From an uncultured Psychroserpens sp. (lineage in GTDB: Bacteria; Bacteroidota; Bacteroidia; Flavobacteriales; Flavobacteriaceae): a DNA stretch of 64,000 nt. Positions within the stretch are counted from its first letter, which is position 1; every line of letters starts with the position of its first letter. Position numbers and translations under genes: made by a program. The notes under the pieces were generated by a model that saw only the letters and a program-made list of their open reading frames with translations, was not told the origin of the DNA and ran no database searches. The DNA lies in NCBI GenBank assembly GCA_947489585.1, contig CANLEE010000002.1, forward strand, positions 186,001 to 250,000, given 5' to 3'. This document shows positions 9,241-18,813 of this stretch, piece after piece.

Positions 9241-10254
9241 TTATCTCATTAAGATATTAAACCATTTTTTTTTAACATGTTTCCAATCAAACTGTTCAAC
9301 TTCTGTTCTTGCCGATTTTATAATCATTTCTCTATTTATGTCATTATCAATTACATCCAATATAGCCTTTGCCATTTCACTCGCATTATTAGGCTTAACT
9401 AAAAAGCCTGTAGATTTATCTTTTATTAAATAGGGCATTCCGCCTACATTAGTAGACACAACTGGTAAACCCAGAGCCATAGCTTCGATAACACTTAAAG
9501 GCATATTATCAAAATTGGTTGTATTAATAAAGATATTATAGTCTTTAGAGAGGTTAATCCATTCGTCTTTAGTTAGCTTTCCTGTAAACTTTGTATTCAA
9601 ACTCAGATTTTGATTTAAATCTTTTATGACTTTAAAAGACCCATCGCTATCTGGTCCTACCATACACAATTCTGCATTAGGGTAAGTTTCTTTTAGCAAT
9701 TTAAAAACATATATTGCCAATTTGGGATTATAAATTTCAGAAAACGATCTTACCCATAAAAGCTTTGGAACTTCATAGTTTCTATGAGTAAAAGGGTAGT
9801 TTTGGATGTCTATTGTATTTGGAATATGGACAATGTTTGTATAACCGTAATCTTCGAAAGCTATTTTAAGATAGAAAGATGGAGAAACATTACATTTAGC
9901 ATGTTTAAAAACCATACGACTCTTTTTGGGGTGTAATTTTAATCGTTGGGGTAAATTTCCACCATGCAAAATTGGCATATATGCTATTTTAAGAACACGA
10001 CAAAGTTGACTAATCACAAAGGCATAATAAAAGTTTTGTGTACTATAAGTATCTATTAAAACTAAGTCTACTTTTCTAGATAAATACAAACAGGATTTAA
10101 CCATATCCATCATACGCATCAGTTTATTGCTTAAACTGGAAGCATAATATACCACATAACCTTCACTACTTAGGAAATCTCCCAATATACTTATGTAAGA
10201 CGTATTACTAGTTTGCTTTTGCAATCTGTTTCCTATGTATAGGATTTTTTTCAT
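9241..10254 (-). CDS. GT4-type glycosyltransferase
   Basis: A 337-residue GT-B fold transferase of the group 1 / GT4 type. The C-terminal nucleotide-sugar domain shows MPLSVIEAMALGLPVVST with the conserved Glu of the E-x7-E motif near residue 257; the first Glu of the pair is an Asp here. The N-terminus (KKILYIGNRL) is a usual GT-B start. It overlaps the O-antigen polymerase-like gene upstream by 47 bases, an unusually long overlap, but both ends look authentic because each encodes normal family sequence. Donor and acceptor are unknown. Confidence 0.88.
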   Translation of the reverse strand: MKKILYIGNRLQKQTSNTSYISILGDFLSSEGYVVYYASSLSNKLMRMMDMVKSCLYLSRKVDLVLIDTYSTQNFYYAFVISQLCRVLKIAYMPILHGGNLPQRLKLHPKKSRMVFKHAKCNVSPSFYLKIAFEDYGYTNIVHIPNTIDIQNYPFTHRNYEVPKLLWVRSFSEIYNPKLAIYVFKLLKETYPNAELCMVGPDSDGSFKVIKDLNQNLSLNTKFTGKLTKDEWINLSKDYNIFINTTNFDNMPLSVIEAMALGLPVVSTNVGGMPYLIKDKSTGFLVKPNNASEMAKAILDVIDNDINREMIIKSARTEVEQFDWKHVKKKWFNILMR

Positions 10255-11569
10255 AAGTCACATTTAAAAGTGCTAACGCATATATAAAAGCTGGTGCAGC
10301 TAATCGCATGGATGAGTGATTTATAGTTGCGAACCAAAAACACAAAAAAGCATAGAAAAAATAATTTCTTTTATTCCTTGCCTTCATATCTAATGGCTTG
10401 AGTAATAAAATAACCAAGATAATTACTCCGAATATACCATGTTCAGCCAACAATCTACTTAATTCACTATGAGATGTAACTCCTTGCCCATCAATTTCAA
10501 TACGTTGATCCTTTGCTCTACTGGAACCAATACCTAAAAAAGGATTAGATAAGAAGCCATCTAATTCTTCTTCAAATAATTTCTTTCGACCAGTAGTAAT
10601 ATCTCCTTTGTCTCTTCCTAAGTGATCTCTATTGCTATAACGCAAATCAACATACCCATTAGTTTGAGAAGAACTAACAGCCCAAGTTGCCACTATTGTA
10701 AAGATAAAAACTGTGAATAGTATAACAATCTCATTTCTTTTTTTTCGTGAAACCCTTAAATAATATATCCCTAGAAATGCTAGAATTGCAATTGCAGCAG
10801 TAAAAACACCTCCACGACTAAAGGTGACTACCGCTCTATAAGTCATTGCTGAAAACAAAGCAATATTTAAAATTTTCAAGCTTAGCGTTGGTGACTTTGT
10901 AAATAATCTTACAACTAAAATAAACATCCCCAAACCTAAGATGGTAGACACTTGATTTGCTCCCCAACCACCAGAAGATGCTCTATTAGATCCTGTACCT
11001 GATAATACTTCTTTCACACTTGGATTATAGAAGAATATATATACGGTATGTGATATAATTGGTAGTAATATATAAAGTAATAGTTTATTCATTTGTGCGA
11101 CACTTACTTTTTTATCATAACAGAATAATGCCGCTGCTCCTAAACATACAGGCCCGCTAAGTACAAAAGCAATATTCGTTCTGAAGTTTGCATCAAAACT
11201 CAACGTCGTAGAAGCAACAAATATTGACGGCACCAATAATAATAAATATAAAAAATAAGGATATCCTCTACCTGAAACACCTTTATAAAACATTCCCATT
11301 ATTACAAATACTATTACTAAATACTTTCCTGCCTCATATGAGATAGAGCCCTTAGTCATTCTTAATAAAACCTCCGCACCAACAAAATAGGAACAAGCAA
11401 TTAATACATAATATGTTTTTGAGGAATTAGGTGCTAGAATAATTTTTGCAACAAAGAATATAACGGCTATTGCAAAATATAGCATTGCTAAATTTTCATT
11501 AAAGTAGATGAGCATACCTATAACAGCATGTAATCCAATAGCATTTATATAGGTAACATCAGTTTTCAA
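10208..11569 (-). CDS. O-antigen polymerase/ligase-like membrane protein (Wzy/WaaL family)
   Basis: A 453-residue protein with about ten to twelve hydrophobic segments and one large periplasmic loop (about residues 300-370) rich in charged residues, containing GRKKLFEEELDGFLSNPFLG and the HSELSRLLAEHGIFG pattern typical of the O-antigen ligase (Wzy_C) family. Wzy polymerises lipid-linked repeats in the periplasm; WaaL ligates finished glycan to lipid A core. Sequence alone does not separate them. No Wzx flippase is present and an ABC exporter is, which makes a ligase role, or a mixed pathway, worth considering. The last 47 bases overlap the following GT4 gene. Confidence 0.85.
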   Translation of the reverse strand: MKTDVTYINAIGLHAVIGMLIYFNENLAMLYFAIAVIFFVAKIILAPNSSKTYYVLIACSYFVGAEVLLRMTKGSISYEAGKYLVIVFVIMGMFYKGVSGRGYPYFLYLLLLVPSIFVASTTLSFDANFRTNIAFVLSGPVCLGAAALFCYDKKVSVAQMNKLLLYILLPIISHTVYIFFYNPSVKEVLSGTGSNRASSGGWGANQVSTILGLGMFILVVRLFTKSPTLSLKILNIALFSAMTYRAVVTFSRGGVFTAAIAILAFLGIYYLRVSRKKRNEIVILFTVFIFTIVATWAVSSSQTNGYVDLRYSNRDHLGRDKGDITTGRKKLFEEELDGFLSNPFLGIGSSRAKDQRIEIDGQGVTSHSELSRLLAEHGIFGVIILVILLLKPLDMKARNKRNYFFYAFLCFWFATINHSSMRLAAPAFIYALALLNVTYEKNPIHRKQIAKAN

Positions 11570-11661
11570 GACAAAATTCTAAATTATCATCATTCAATTT
11601 CAAGATAAAAATAATCTATCTTGGGTTATAACGATTAAAGTTTATTGCAAAAATAGAAATA

Positions 11662-12465
11662 CTAAGAAAATATTTTTTTATAATCATCCAATGGAAAACG
11701 ATAATGGTAACTTTTACCTAAAAGAAACAAAGCAAAATGAACCATAAAAACAGGGATTTGCGGTCTTAAAAACCTCAAAAAAGAATCATACGTTTTATTA
11801 GAGTAATTACATATCAAAAACGGTATGGTATCTGGATTTAGATAGTTTTTACTAATATTGATATCATCGACTTCTAGTGATGAATTAAATGTTTCAAAAG
11901 AAACATCTTCTTTTTTTCGAACTAAATGATAAAGCTCTATTACAGATAGTGCTTTTTGATCAAAATAAAATAGAACACTACTTGATACATCAATCAGAAT
12001 CCATTTGCTCAATTCTCTAATATAGACTTCATTAAATGAATGTCCACCATATTCTTTATTAAATGGTGCTCTTGTATTTCCCCATTCACGCACTTTAATA
12101 CCATTGATAACACAAAAATTATTAAATACCTGAGCCATATCACTACAAACACCACCTTTTCCTGACAACATAATTTTAAGTGCTGCATCTGAAGGTTCAC
12201 TTAGACCTGGCCCACCCTTTATATTATTCTGTAACCAAACACTTAAATGTTTAATTAATTCTAAATCTGTTTCTGGTTTACCTTCTTTGAAAATGGCATC
12301 ATTAATTTCATTGAAATAATCGGGAATATCTGCTTCTTGATTAACTTGATTGTAAGTACATTTATCAATATCTTCAATACTTGAATTTTTAGAAAGTAGT
12401 TTAAAACGTGCTATATATAAAAATGGATGTCGTTTAAAAACCCAAGATATTCTCTTTAAAATCAT
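11662..12465 (-). CDS. Transglutaminase-like superfamily protein
   Basis: A 267-residue protein with the transglutaminase/protease-like core. The catalytic triad is visible in order: Cys107 (GKGGVCSDMA), His142 (YGGHSFNEV) and Asp159 (WILIDVSSS). No signal peptide is seen. The family includes proteases, peptide cross-linkers and enzymes of unknown use; it is not a standard part of a capsule locus. The gene stands rather apart, 144 bases after the previous gene and 92 before the polymerase-like gene. A role in attaching or amidating the polymer, or in processing a protein partner, is possible but not shown. Confidence 0.8.
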   Translation of the reverse strand: MILKRISWVFKRHPFLYIARFKLLSKNSSIEDIDKCTYNQVNQEADIPDYFNEINDAIFKEGKPETDLELIKHLSVWLQNNIKGGPGLSEPSDAALKIMLSGKGGVCSDMAQVFNNFCVINGIKVREWGNTRAPFNKEYGGHSFNEVYIRELSKWILIDVSSSVLFYFDQKALSVIELYHLVRKKEDVSFETFNSSLEVDDINISKNYLNPDTIPFLICNYSNKTYDSFLRFLRPQIPVFMVHFALFLLGKSYHYRFPLDDYKKIFS

Positions 12466-12572
12466 TTACAATACGTAGTTTAATAGCAAGTGCTAAATGT
12501 AATTTTTTTTTTTTGCCAGACCTAATAAACTTAGTTTTCAAACAAAATTCATGAAAAAGTCTAAATTAAGTA

Positions 12573-12591
12573 AAATTTGAACACCAAATTT
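12573..12591. other. Short inverted repeat in the 144-base gap of the polysaccharide locus
   Basis: AAATTTG, five-base spacer, CAAATTT, found 18 bases after the stop of the GT4 gene read on the minus strand. Seven paired bases, mostly A:T, and no following U-run directly after, so at best a weak terminator or attenuator. The rest of 12466-12609 shows only a run of about 13 T at 12502-12514. Confidence 0.3.
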
Positions 12592-12609
12592 CCCAGAATA
12601 GTCCCTCAA

Positions 12610-13743
12610 CTATTCACTTAATAATTTCTCCCTTATTCGCTTGTTATAATATGAGTAGGTAAATTTAATCAGTTCTTGATTTCGGGCTTTGATCATCTTA
12701 GAATACTGAATATCAGACAAATTTAACATTTTTTTAATTTTATCAGCTAGATTTTCTAAAGTAATTGGATAAAATAAAAATCCATTGATTTCATCCTTAA
12801 TATAATCATCAATTGAGGAGATATTAGACACCAATGGTAAGCATCCATAATTCATAGCCTCAGCAATGACTTTAGGAAACCCTTCAGATGCTGAAGGCAA
12901 TATAATGGCATGTGATTTCTTGTAAATATTATGGACATTTTTACGTGATAAAAAACCATGAAAAATAAAATTTAGACCGCTCTTATTAGCATATGCTTTG
13001 TAGTGTTCTATGGCTATTCCGTCGCCTACAATATGAATGTCATTCAATTTCGCTTTTTCGGTTATATTTAAACTTGATAATGTCTCAATTAACAAGTCAA
13101 TCCCTTTTTCTGCTTCTAATCGTCCAACAAAACAAAAACTAATAACATCATTGTCAAACCTTTTACTTTCAATAATATCACTACCCTCAGAAATTTCCTC
13201 AAGAGTCAAACATGGGTTTTCAAAAGTTAAACAGTTAGAAGGTTGATTTTCCCATCTGCCGTTTATAGTTACTTTTCGCTTTTGATTTTTTAACAACCAA
13301 CGTTGAAAACGATAAGCTAAAGGCGCATTTTTCTGTTTCCAATTTCCGGCATATTTATACCATCCTTTTTTTGAACTGAACAACATCAAATAAGGAATAA
13401 CGAAAACACCAATTCCAGTAGGTGCTCTAAATTGGAAATAATCAGTTTCATTAATGGCTTTCTGTATTGTTCTTAACACGGATGGTGATTTCCAAACAAT
13501 AGCCAATTTATTGGTGATTTTTGGGCCTCCTAACGCAGGCAAAGCCACAAATGATATCTTGTTTGAGATGTACGGCAAAGCACTTGCAGGTGGTATTACA
13601 TGATGCAACATTGCAACATGAATAACCTCGTCGAACACATCTAATAAATTATTAATCTCTGTCACAGTAGATCCTAAACCGACAATGTTGCCATCTTGAG
13701 TTTTATAATGCTCTGTATGTGAAATTATAGTTAGTGTACTCAT
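12610..13743 (-). CDS. GT4-type glycosyltransferase
   Basis: A GT-B transferase with the GT4 C-terminal domain: FCFVGRLEAEKGIDLLIE opens the donor domain and SEGFPKVIAEAMNYGCLPLVS holds the E-x7-E motif. The start is placed at 13743 (MSTLTIISHTEHYK, a usual GT-B N-terminus), which gives a four-base ATGA overlap with the gene upstream. A start at 13782 would add 13 residues that overlap the neighbour by 43 bases and do not look like the family. It gives 377 residues. Donor and acceptor are unknown. After its stop comes the largest gap in the locus. Confidence 0.88.
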   Translation of the reverse strand: MSTLTIISHTEHYKTQDGNIVGLGSTVTEINNLLDVFDEVIHVAMLHHVIPPASALPYISNKISFVALPALGGPKITNKLAIVWKSPSVLRTIQKAINETDYFQFRAPTGIGVFVIPYLMLFSSKKGWYKYAGNWKQKNAPLAYRFQRWLLKNQKRKVTINGRWENQPSNCLTFENPCLTLEEISEGSDIIESKRFDNDVISFCFVGRLEAEKGIDLLIETLSSLNITEKAKLNDIHIVGDGIAIEHYKAYANKSGLNFIFHGFLSRKNVHNIYKKSHAIILPSASEGFPKVIAEAMNYGCLPLVSNISSIDDYIKDEINGFLFYPITLENLADKIKKMLNLSDIQYSKMIKARNQELIKFTYSYYNKRIREKLLSE

Positions 13744-14843
13744 CTCAATAGCGCAATATACTGTTTTATAATATTTGACCAATCATGCTGTTCAGCCCAT
13801 TTTTTTGCTCCATTTTGATACTCTTTTTTATGAGACAATATTCTATCAATAGATTCTTTGATCTGTGTTTCACTATCAAACTCAACCAATTCACCTGAAA
13901 CATTAGGTCGAATGGCACATTCTATACCGCAACCTTTCGATCCAATGGCTGGAACACCTAAAGCATTAGCCTCTAAAATAGCAATACCAAAACCTTCTAC
14001 ATCGCCAGACTTATCTTCTGAACTCAGCATCATGAAAACATCAGTTTTGCTAAGTATTTGTTTCATCATTTGATTATCTAAACTACCATGAAATGTGATA
14101 TAGTCTTGAACCTGCAATGTCTTTGCTAATGTATTAAAAGCATCAGCTTCTGTTGGAATCCCAATACAATGGTAATGCAATTCAGGAAATTGTTTGATAA
14201 GTACTGGTAATTGCCTAATCACATTTATTTGTCCCTTACGTGAGCTTACTCGACCAACTGTCGTCAAAGCGGGTTGTCCTTTCAATTCAAAATCAGAAAC
14301 TTCACTTAATTCCCATTTATCTAAATCAATACCATTAGGTATCACTGCAACCTCTTTATTTAAATGAGCAACTAAATCTCTAGTATAATTAGATACTGCG
14401 ATAATGACATCGAATTTCTTAAGTGCGATGTCAATAGATTTCCTTAGACCATAGGATTTAAAGTTGACTTCTGTCCCATGAATTACAGCAGTTGTTTGTG
14501 CACTTCTAAACATACTCAAAAAGCTAACATTCCAGAGTGAAAATTTTCCTGTCGCAATAATGTGAGAAGCAGTTTTAAAGTATTTATGCGTTATCAAGAC
14601 ACGCTTCACATACATTTTTAAGCGCCAATTATGGCGTTTAATTCTAGTGATTGAAAAAGGCAAATTTTTATCAAAAGCAGCCTCCTCATTACCCTCTTCT
14701 GAACGTTGATCTGCTATAACTTGAACATCAAAATTCTGCTTAAACAAATACAATGCTAGATTATAAGCATGATTACCTATACCACCAGGTTGAGGTGGAA
14801 ATTCTGAAGTAACAATGACAATATTTTGCTTTGGGAAATTCAC
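13740..14843 (-). CDS. GT4-type glycosyltransferase
   Basis: A 367-residue GT-B enzyme. The N-terminal acceptor domain has the glycine-rich loop EFPPQPGGIGNHAYNLA characteristic of GT4 enzymes, and the donor domain has TVGRVSSRKGQ and EGFGIAILEANALGVPAIGS with both glutamates of E-x7-E. The start codon is GTG at 14841-14843 and overlaps the upstream stop by four bases (GTGA). The next gene starts with an ATGA overlap, so three glycosyltransferase genes (12610-16168) form one translationally coupled unit. Sugar specificity is unknown. Confidence 0.9.
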   Translation of the reverse strand: MNFPKQNIVIVTSEFPPQPGGIGNHAYNLALYLFKQNFDVQVIADQRSEEGNEEAAFDKNLPFSITRIKRHNWRLKMYVKRVLITHKYFKTASHIIATGKFSLWNVSFLSMFRSAQTTAVIHGTEVNFKSYGLRKSIDIALKKFDVIIAVSNYTRDLVAHLNKEVAVIPNGIDLDKWELSEVSDFELKGQPALTTVGRVSSRKGQINVIRQLPVLIKQFPELHYHCIGIPTEADAFNTLAKTLQVQDYITFHGSLDNQMMKQILSKTDVFMMLSSEDKSGDVEGFGIAILEANALGVPAIGSKGCGIECAIRPNVSGELVEFDSETQIKESIDRILSHKKEYQNGAKKWAEQHDWSNIIKQYIALLR

Positions 14844-16168
14844 GCTAATTCTTTAATTAATGAACCTTCTTTAATCTTTTTACTCGATAAACTCCAAGAT
14901 TTAAAAACCTGATAAAATACCAATGGAAGTATCAAAACACTCACCAAAACACCTAATACTAATAGTGGTTTATTCTTTTTAAACTGATATGGAAAAATAG
15001 ATAATGGTATCATTCTCAACATCGCCAACCTAGACGCTTTGTTGCCAAAATAACGTCTAAAAAAATAAAGAACACTAGGAATAGGCCTTGCAGCAAAAAA
15101 ATTTGATGGTCTAAAAGCATCCCAACTTCCCATTTCACGTAATCCACCTTCTCCAGCTTTAACATCTATACAACTTGCTTTAGGGTTTGATACACTTTTA
15201 ATATCAGCTAAAAACAAACGCAATCCAAATTCGCCATCACCCATTCTTTGTCTTTCAAATTGCCTATCAAATAAATGGACTGTTCTAAACACATCTTTAT
15301 ATAGCATTGCATTTCCTGTTGCAAATTGAGATGCGACAGTAAAAAACGATCGCTCTTTTGGTATTTGTTGTCCTTCAGGATAAAAAACTCCAGCAGATAC
15401 TTGAGCATCAAAAAAGTCTAGACATTTTAAATGTGATGATATCCAATCTGGCTCAATACGAACATCATCTTCAGATAGTGCAATAAACGTCCCGTTAGCA
15501 TTTCTCACAGCATTATTTCTGGCCAACCAAAGTGCTTTTTCTTCTTGCTTTATAAGTTGAATATCTAATTTATAATCTTTATAAAACGTCTCATCAAATG
15601 GATCTGATTGATCAACAATAAGAACCTCAAAATTTGAGTAATCTTGGTTTTCTAAATCGCTTAACACATCCTTTAAATAGTTATATCTATTTAATGTTGG
15701 AATGACAACACTTATTTTTGGGTTATTTGCAATCAATGATGAATTAAAACTTTCATAATCAACATCGTATACTGAAATAGTATTTATTTGAACTCTTGCA
15801 ATACCCCTTGTTTTATACCATCCACTTATTTCTTTTAGAGGGTTCTTAAATGAGAATAAACGTAATATCAACACATAGAATACCCATGCTTTATTGAAAT
15901 ATTTTCTAATGAAATGATAATTATCACGTACAGAAATATCATCAAAACTCTCATAAGTATGCGCGTCTCCTATATATCCTTTTTGAATGGCTTGCCAAGA
16001 CAAATCATAGTCTTTAGCAAGTTCAGACTTAAATCTTGTATCGGCTTCTAAATGTAATAGTATTTGTTTTGGTAAATCTTCAGTTTTGGGAAACACCGAT
16101 TTCCCTGTATGAGTATACAATTGAAAATAATGTGTTGGTTGGAGATATTTTAAAAAATCAAAAAGCAT
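14840..16168 (-). CDS. GT2-type glycosyltransferase with N-terminal extension and C-terminal membrane helix
   Basis: The 442-residue protein has an N-terminal region of about 150 residues without a recognised domain, then a GT-A (GT2) domain: ISVVIPTLNRYNYLKDVLSD, VLIVDQSDP and SEDDVRIEPDW (the DxD-like metal site). A hydrophobic segment near the C-terminus (PLLVLGVLVSVLILPLVFY) should anchor it in the inner membrane. It lies three bases after the GT4 gene at 16172 and overlaps the next by four. The N-terminal extension is longer than in most GT2 enzymes and may bind another component of the locus; this is a guess. Confidence 0.87.
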   Translation of the reverse strand: MLFDFLKYLQPTHYFQLYTHTGKSVFPKTEDLPKQILLHLEADTRFKSELAKDYDLSWQAIQKGYIGDAHTYESFDDISVRDNYHFIRKYFNKAWVFYVLILRLFSFKNPLKEISGWYKTRGIARVQINTISVYDVDYESFNSSLIANNPKISVVIPTLNRYNYLKDVLSDLENQDYSNFEVLIVDQSDPFDETFYKDYKLDIQLIKQEEKALWLARNNAVRNANGTFIALSEDDVRIEPDWISSHLKCLDFFDAQVSAGVFYPEGQQIPKERSFFTVASQFATGNAMLYKDVFRTVHLFDRQFERQRMGDGEFGLRLFLADIKSVSNPKASCIDVKAGEGGLREMGSWDAFRPSNFFAARPIPSVLYFFRRYFGNKASRLAMLRMIPLSIFPYQFKKNKPLLVLGVLVSVLILPLVFYQVFKSWSLSSKKIKEGSLIKELA

Positions 16169-16171
16169 AGA

Positions 16172-17251
16172 TTATGTTGTAGTTGTCAATACGTTTTTGA
16201 CTAATTTATATATTTCTTCTTTATTAAAGGTCTTGTCATATAAGCTTTTAAAATAGCTAGACGTCATATTTGAGTTATTAAAATAAGCTCTTAATTTATT
16301 TTCAAGGTCTACAGCCGATTCTGGATTAAAAGTAAAATCATCTAAATTGAATTCAGAATCATTAATAAAAGTCAATGCTCCAAATTTTGACGACACTATC
16401 ACAGGTACACCAAGAGAAATGGCTTCAATAAAAACCAAACCAAAAGCTTCATCCAAACTTGGCAATACTATAACATCCATTTCTTTATAAAAAGTCACCA
16501 TATCCTCTGCAGATAAGTGCTCCACGAAAGTAACTTGATCTAGCAGATTTAAACGCTCAGACATTTTTTTTAAGTTGTCGTAATCTTCACCTCTTCCTGC
16601 AAAATATAATTGAAAATTGCCTTTGGATGATTCTTTTAATCTTGAAGCGGCTTCAATTACTACTTTTTGATTTTTATGAGCTGTCAACCTTCCTGGGCAG
16701 CCAATATTTAGCATCGCACTGTTTTCTATAAATTTTGGCTCAGTTAAAACTGTATTTTCTCCTGAAATATTTGTCCAAAATGGCACTACTTGCAATTTCT
16801 TCTGCGGAATTTTATAAATCTTGAGCAGTTCTTTTTCCGTTAAAAAGGAATTAGCGACAACGACATCTGCCAATTTTAGAAACTGTTCTTTAATAAACAA
16901 ATTAGATTTACTGGGCTTCATTTGATTGTTTAGAGAATGAAACCAAACTATATTTTTTTTAATACCGAAAAATTTTCCGAATAATAGTGATGGGTTTACA
17001 TAACTAAAGTTTGATAAAATCACATCTGGCTTATGCGCTTTGATAAGTTTAAGGATTTTTAAATAATTAGACATGTAGCCTCCTTTATTTTTAATGATTA
17101 TAGATACATTTTCTTTTAAAAATGTTCGTTCTCGATGCTTTAATGAAAAGTTTATGACGTCATGACCTTCACTTTTCAATTTAGCTGATAATTCAAAAAA
17201 GAAACTTGATAGATACCCTTTGTTATATGTATATAGTATTAATATTTTCAA
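16172..17251 (-). CDS. GT4-type glycosyltransferase
   Basis: A 359-residue GT-B fold enzyme. MKILILYTYNKGYLSSFFFE is a usual GT-B N-terminus; the donor domain has NIGCPGRLTAHKNQKVVIEA and DEAFGLVFIEAISLGVPVIV with the E-x7-E pair intact. Located ten bases after a small sulfotransferase gene. Acceptor and donor cannot be named. Its place in a cluster of transferase genes of the same strand supports a role in repeat-unit assembly at the cytoplasmic face. Confidence 0.89.
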   Translation of the reverse strand: MKILILYTYNKGYLSSFFFELSAKLKSEGHDVINFSLKHRERTFLKENVSIIIKNKGGYMSNYLKILKLIKAHKPDVILSNFSYVNPSLLFGKFFGIKKNIVWFHSLNNQMKPSKSNLFIKEQFLKLADVVVANSFLTEKELLKIYKIPQKKLQVVPFWTNISGENTVLTEPKFIENSAMLNIGCPGRLTAHKNQKVVIEAASRLKESSKGNFQLYFAGRGEDYDNLKKMSERLNLLDQVTFVEHLSAEDMVTFYKEMDVIVLPSLDEAFGLVFIEAISLGVPVIVSSKFGALTFINDSEFNLDDFTFNPESAVDLENKLRAYFNNSNMTSSYFKSLYDKTFNKEEIYKLVKNVLTTTT

Positions 17252-17261
17252 TGTCTAGGCT

Positions 17262-17867
17262 TTAATATTTCTTTTTAAAATTCCAATACATAGAACGCAA
17301 ATCTCGATATAATTTAAAGTTTGGCAATAGTCTTCTATTATTATTTCTCCCATGTGGAAAATCTTCTTGAGGTACATTTTCGATATGCAAAAAATTGCAC
17401 AAGGTTTTATAATCAAAATTGTGTTTTGGTTTCATTAATAAGAAGTTATCCTTATCACTAAAAAACTCTAAAACCTCCTCATTGTGTTTGTTGTATATTG
17501 CTTTGTATTCTTTTTCATAACCTTCTGCACAAGGCACATGATATATATTTTTATGAAAAGGAATCCTTATACTACCAAAAAACTTAATCACACTTTTGTA
17601 CCAATCATTAGGATGCCTTTTGGTTAAAATAAATTTGGCATTGGGATATAACTGATAAAGTTCTTTGTAAAATAATGGCCAAGGCATATCCTGAACAGCA
17701 TCCCAAACTTCTAATGTTTCTAATATATAATTTTTAAGATCTGATTTATTTTTAAATTTCAACAAATTCTTGTCAACACAATACACTCGATAACCAAGTC
17801 TCTGCAAAGCTAGGTCTAGAGATGTTGTTCCCGTTTTCTGAAAACCTATAACAAAAACCTTATCCAT
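17262..17867 (-). CDS. Sulfotransferase family protein (1 of 4)
   Basis: A 201-residue protein with the PAPS-binding loop of sulfotransferases at the N-terminus (VIGFQKTGTTSLDLAL, 5'-phosphosulfate loop) and the 3'-phosphate site in the middle (KFILTKRHPNDWYKSV). The enzyme would move sulfate from PAPS to a hydroxyl of the polymer or lipid-linked sugar. It is short for the family but has both binding motifs. It is two bases after the pyruvyltransferase gene. It resembles the sulfotransferase at 18814-19485 in layout, so an old duplication is likely. No PAPS-synthesis genes are in the window. Confidence 0.85.
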   Translation of the reverse strand: MDKVFVIGFQKTGTTSLDLALQRLGYRVYCVDKNLLKFKNKSDLKNYILETLEVWDAVQDMPWPLFYKELYQLYPNAKFILTKRHPNDWYKSVIKFFGSIRIPFHKNIYHVPCAEGYEKEYKAIYNKHNEEVLEFFSDKDNFLLMKPKHNFDYKTLCNFLHIENVPQEDFPHGRNNNRRLLPNFKLYRDLRSMYWNFKKKY

Positions 17868-17869
17868 TT

Positions 17870-18730
17870 TTATTGATCAATTTCATCTAAAATACGATTA
17901 TATATCTCTATAACCTGCTGCTGTTTTTGTTCAAGATAGTTTTCAGAATAACGCAGTTTACAATAACTAATAATTTCTTCCTCAGACATATCATCATTGT
18001 AATTAATTACTTCATGCTCGGTATCCATACCTAAATAATAATCTTTAAATTTATGGTATCCACCTAATACCTTATCTGTAAAATAGAGATGAATGTTTGG
18101 TATTCTAAATACATCGGCAAAAATTAAACCATGCAAAGATGAAGATGCAATAAATTTGCACGATTTTAAATCATTTATGACGTCTTTTGCATTTCTATGT
18201 GGATCAATTACTAAAACTTTATCACTAAATTTTGTATTAAAAACAATTTCCTTTTCTCTACCATTTGGAACAACGCCTAGTTCATAGCGTTTTTTTACTT
18301 CATCTTTATAAATATGTGACGCCAAAATTCCTGGATCTGCAAATACTATATCATTATGACCACATTGCTGAGCACTTAAAGGTCCTCGAAGCAGCAAAAC
18401 TTTCCAGTTATTATTTTGTCGTTTATAGCGATCTAATAAAAAACCTGCTCCTAAAATGTAACCTGAATAGTCCTTCGGAAAGTTGCCTAAAATAGAACCT
18501 GTAAAAACAGCCTGGCTTTTTTTATAAGATTTAACATGAATCATTTCTCTATTGAAATACCTCAATAAATCTTTATTGAATTGATCTCCAAAATTATTTA
18601 CTCTAGCATATAAACTATACACAATTTTTCTATTGCTAGCCTTTGCTTTCAGATAATCTAAACCATCTCTTAGGTCTAAAAATTTATTTCTAACAAACCC
18701 GTATATAGTTCTTAAATATTTTCTTAGCAT
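17870..18730 (-). CDS. Polysaccharide pyruvyl transferase family protein (1 of 2)
   Basis: A 286-residue protein of the CsaB/ExoV-type pyruvyltransferase family, which adds pyruvate from phosphoenolpyruvate as a ketal to sugars of capsules and cell-wall polymers. Family marks are NFGDQFNKDLLRYF near the N-terminus, AVFTGSILG, LRGPLSAQQCG, ADPGILAS and the C-terminal SSSLHGLIFADVFRIP with the conserved His-Gly. A related gene is at 37319-38143. The next gene upstream is 83 bases away, one of the few wider gaps in the locus. Pyruvate transfer is inferred from family; acceptor unknown. Confidence 0.87.
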   Translation of the reverse strand: MLRKYLRTIYGFVRNKFLDLRDGLDYLKAKASNRKIVYSLYARVNNFGDQFNKDLLRYFNREMIHVKSYKKSQAVFTGSILGNFPKDYSGYILGAGFLLDRYKRQNNNWKVLLLRGPLSAQQCGHNDIVFADPGILASHIYKDEVKKRYELGVVPNGREKEIVFNTKFSDKVLVIDPHRNAKDVINDLKSCKFIASSSLHGLIFADVFRIPNIHLYFTDKVLGGYHKFKDYYLGMDTEHEVINYNDDMSEEEIISYCKLRYSENYLEQKQQQVIEIYNRILDEIDQ

Positions 18731-18813
18731 AATTCGTTATTAGAATTAAATCTTAGCCTAAAATTAGGAATAATATGAGACAACAATCTCAAAGCATTCA
18801 ATATTATATAAAT

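Noticed and set aside
10208..10254. Frameshift or sequencing error joining polymerase-like and GT4 genes
   Set aside because: Both proteins have full family length with normal ends, so a true overlap is the simpler reading.
12502..12514. Run of T as a terminator
   Set aside because: No GC-containing stem stands in front of it on either strand; the nearest inverted repeat (12573-12591) is about 60 bases away.
13744..13782. Longer start for the GT4 gene at 12610
   Set aside because: Adds residues encoded inside the neighbouring gene, while ATG 13743 gives the usual ATGA overlap and a normal GT-B N-terminus.
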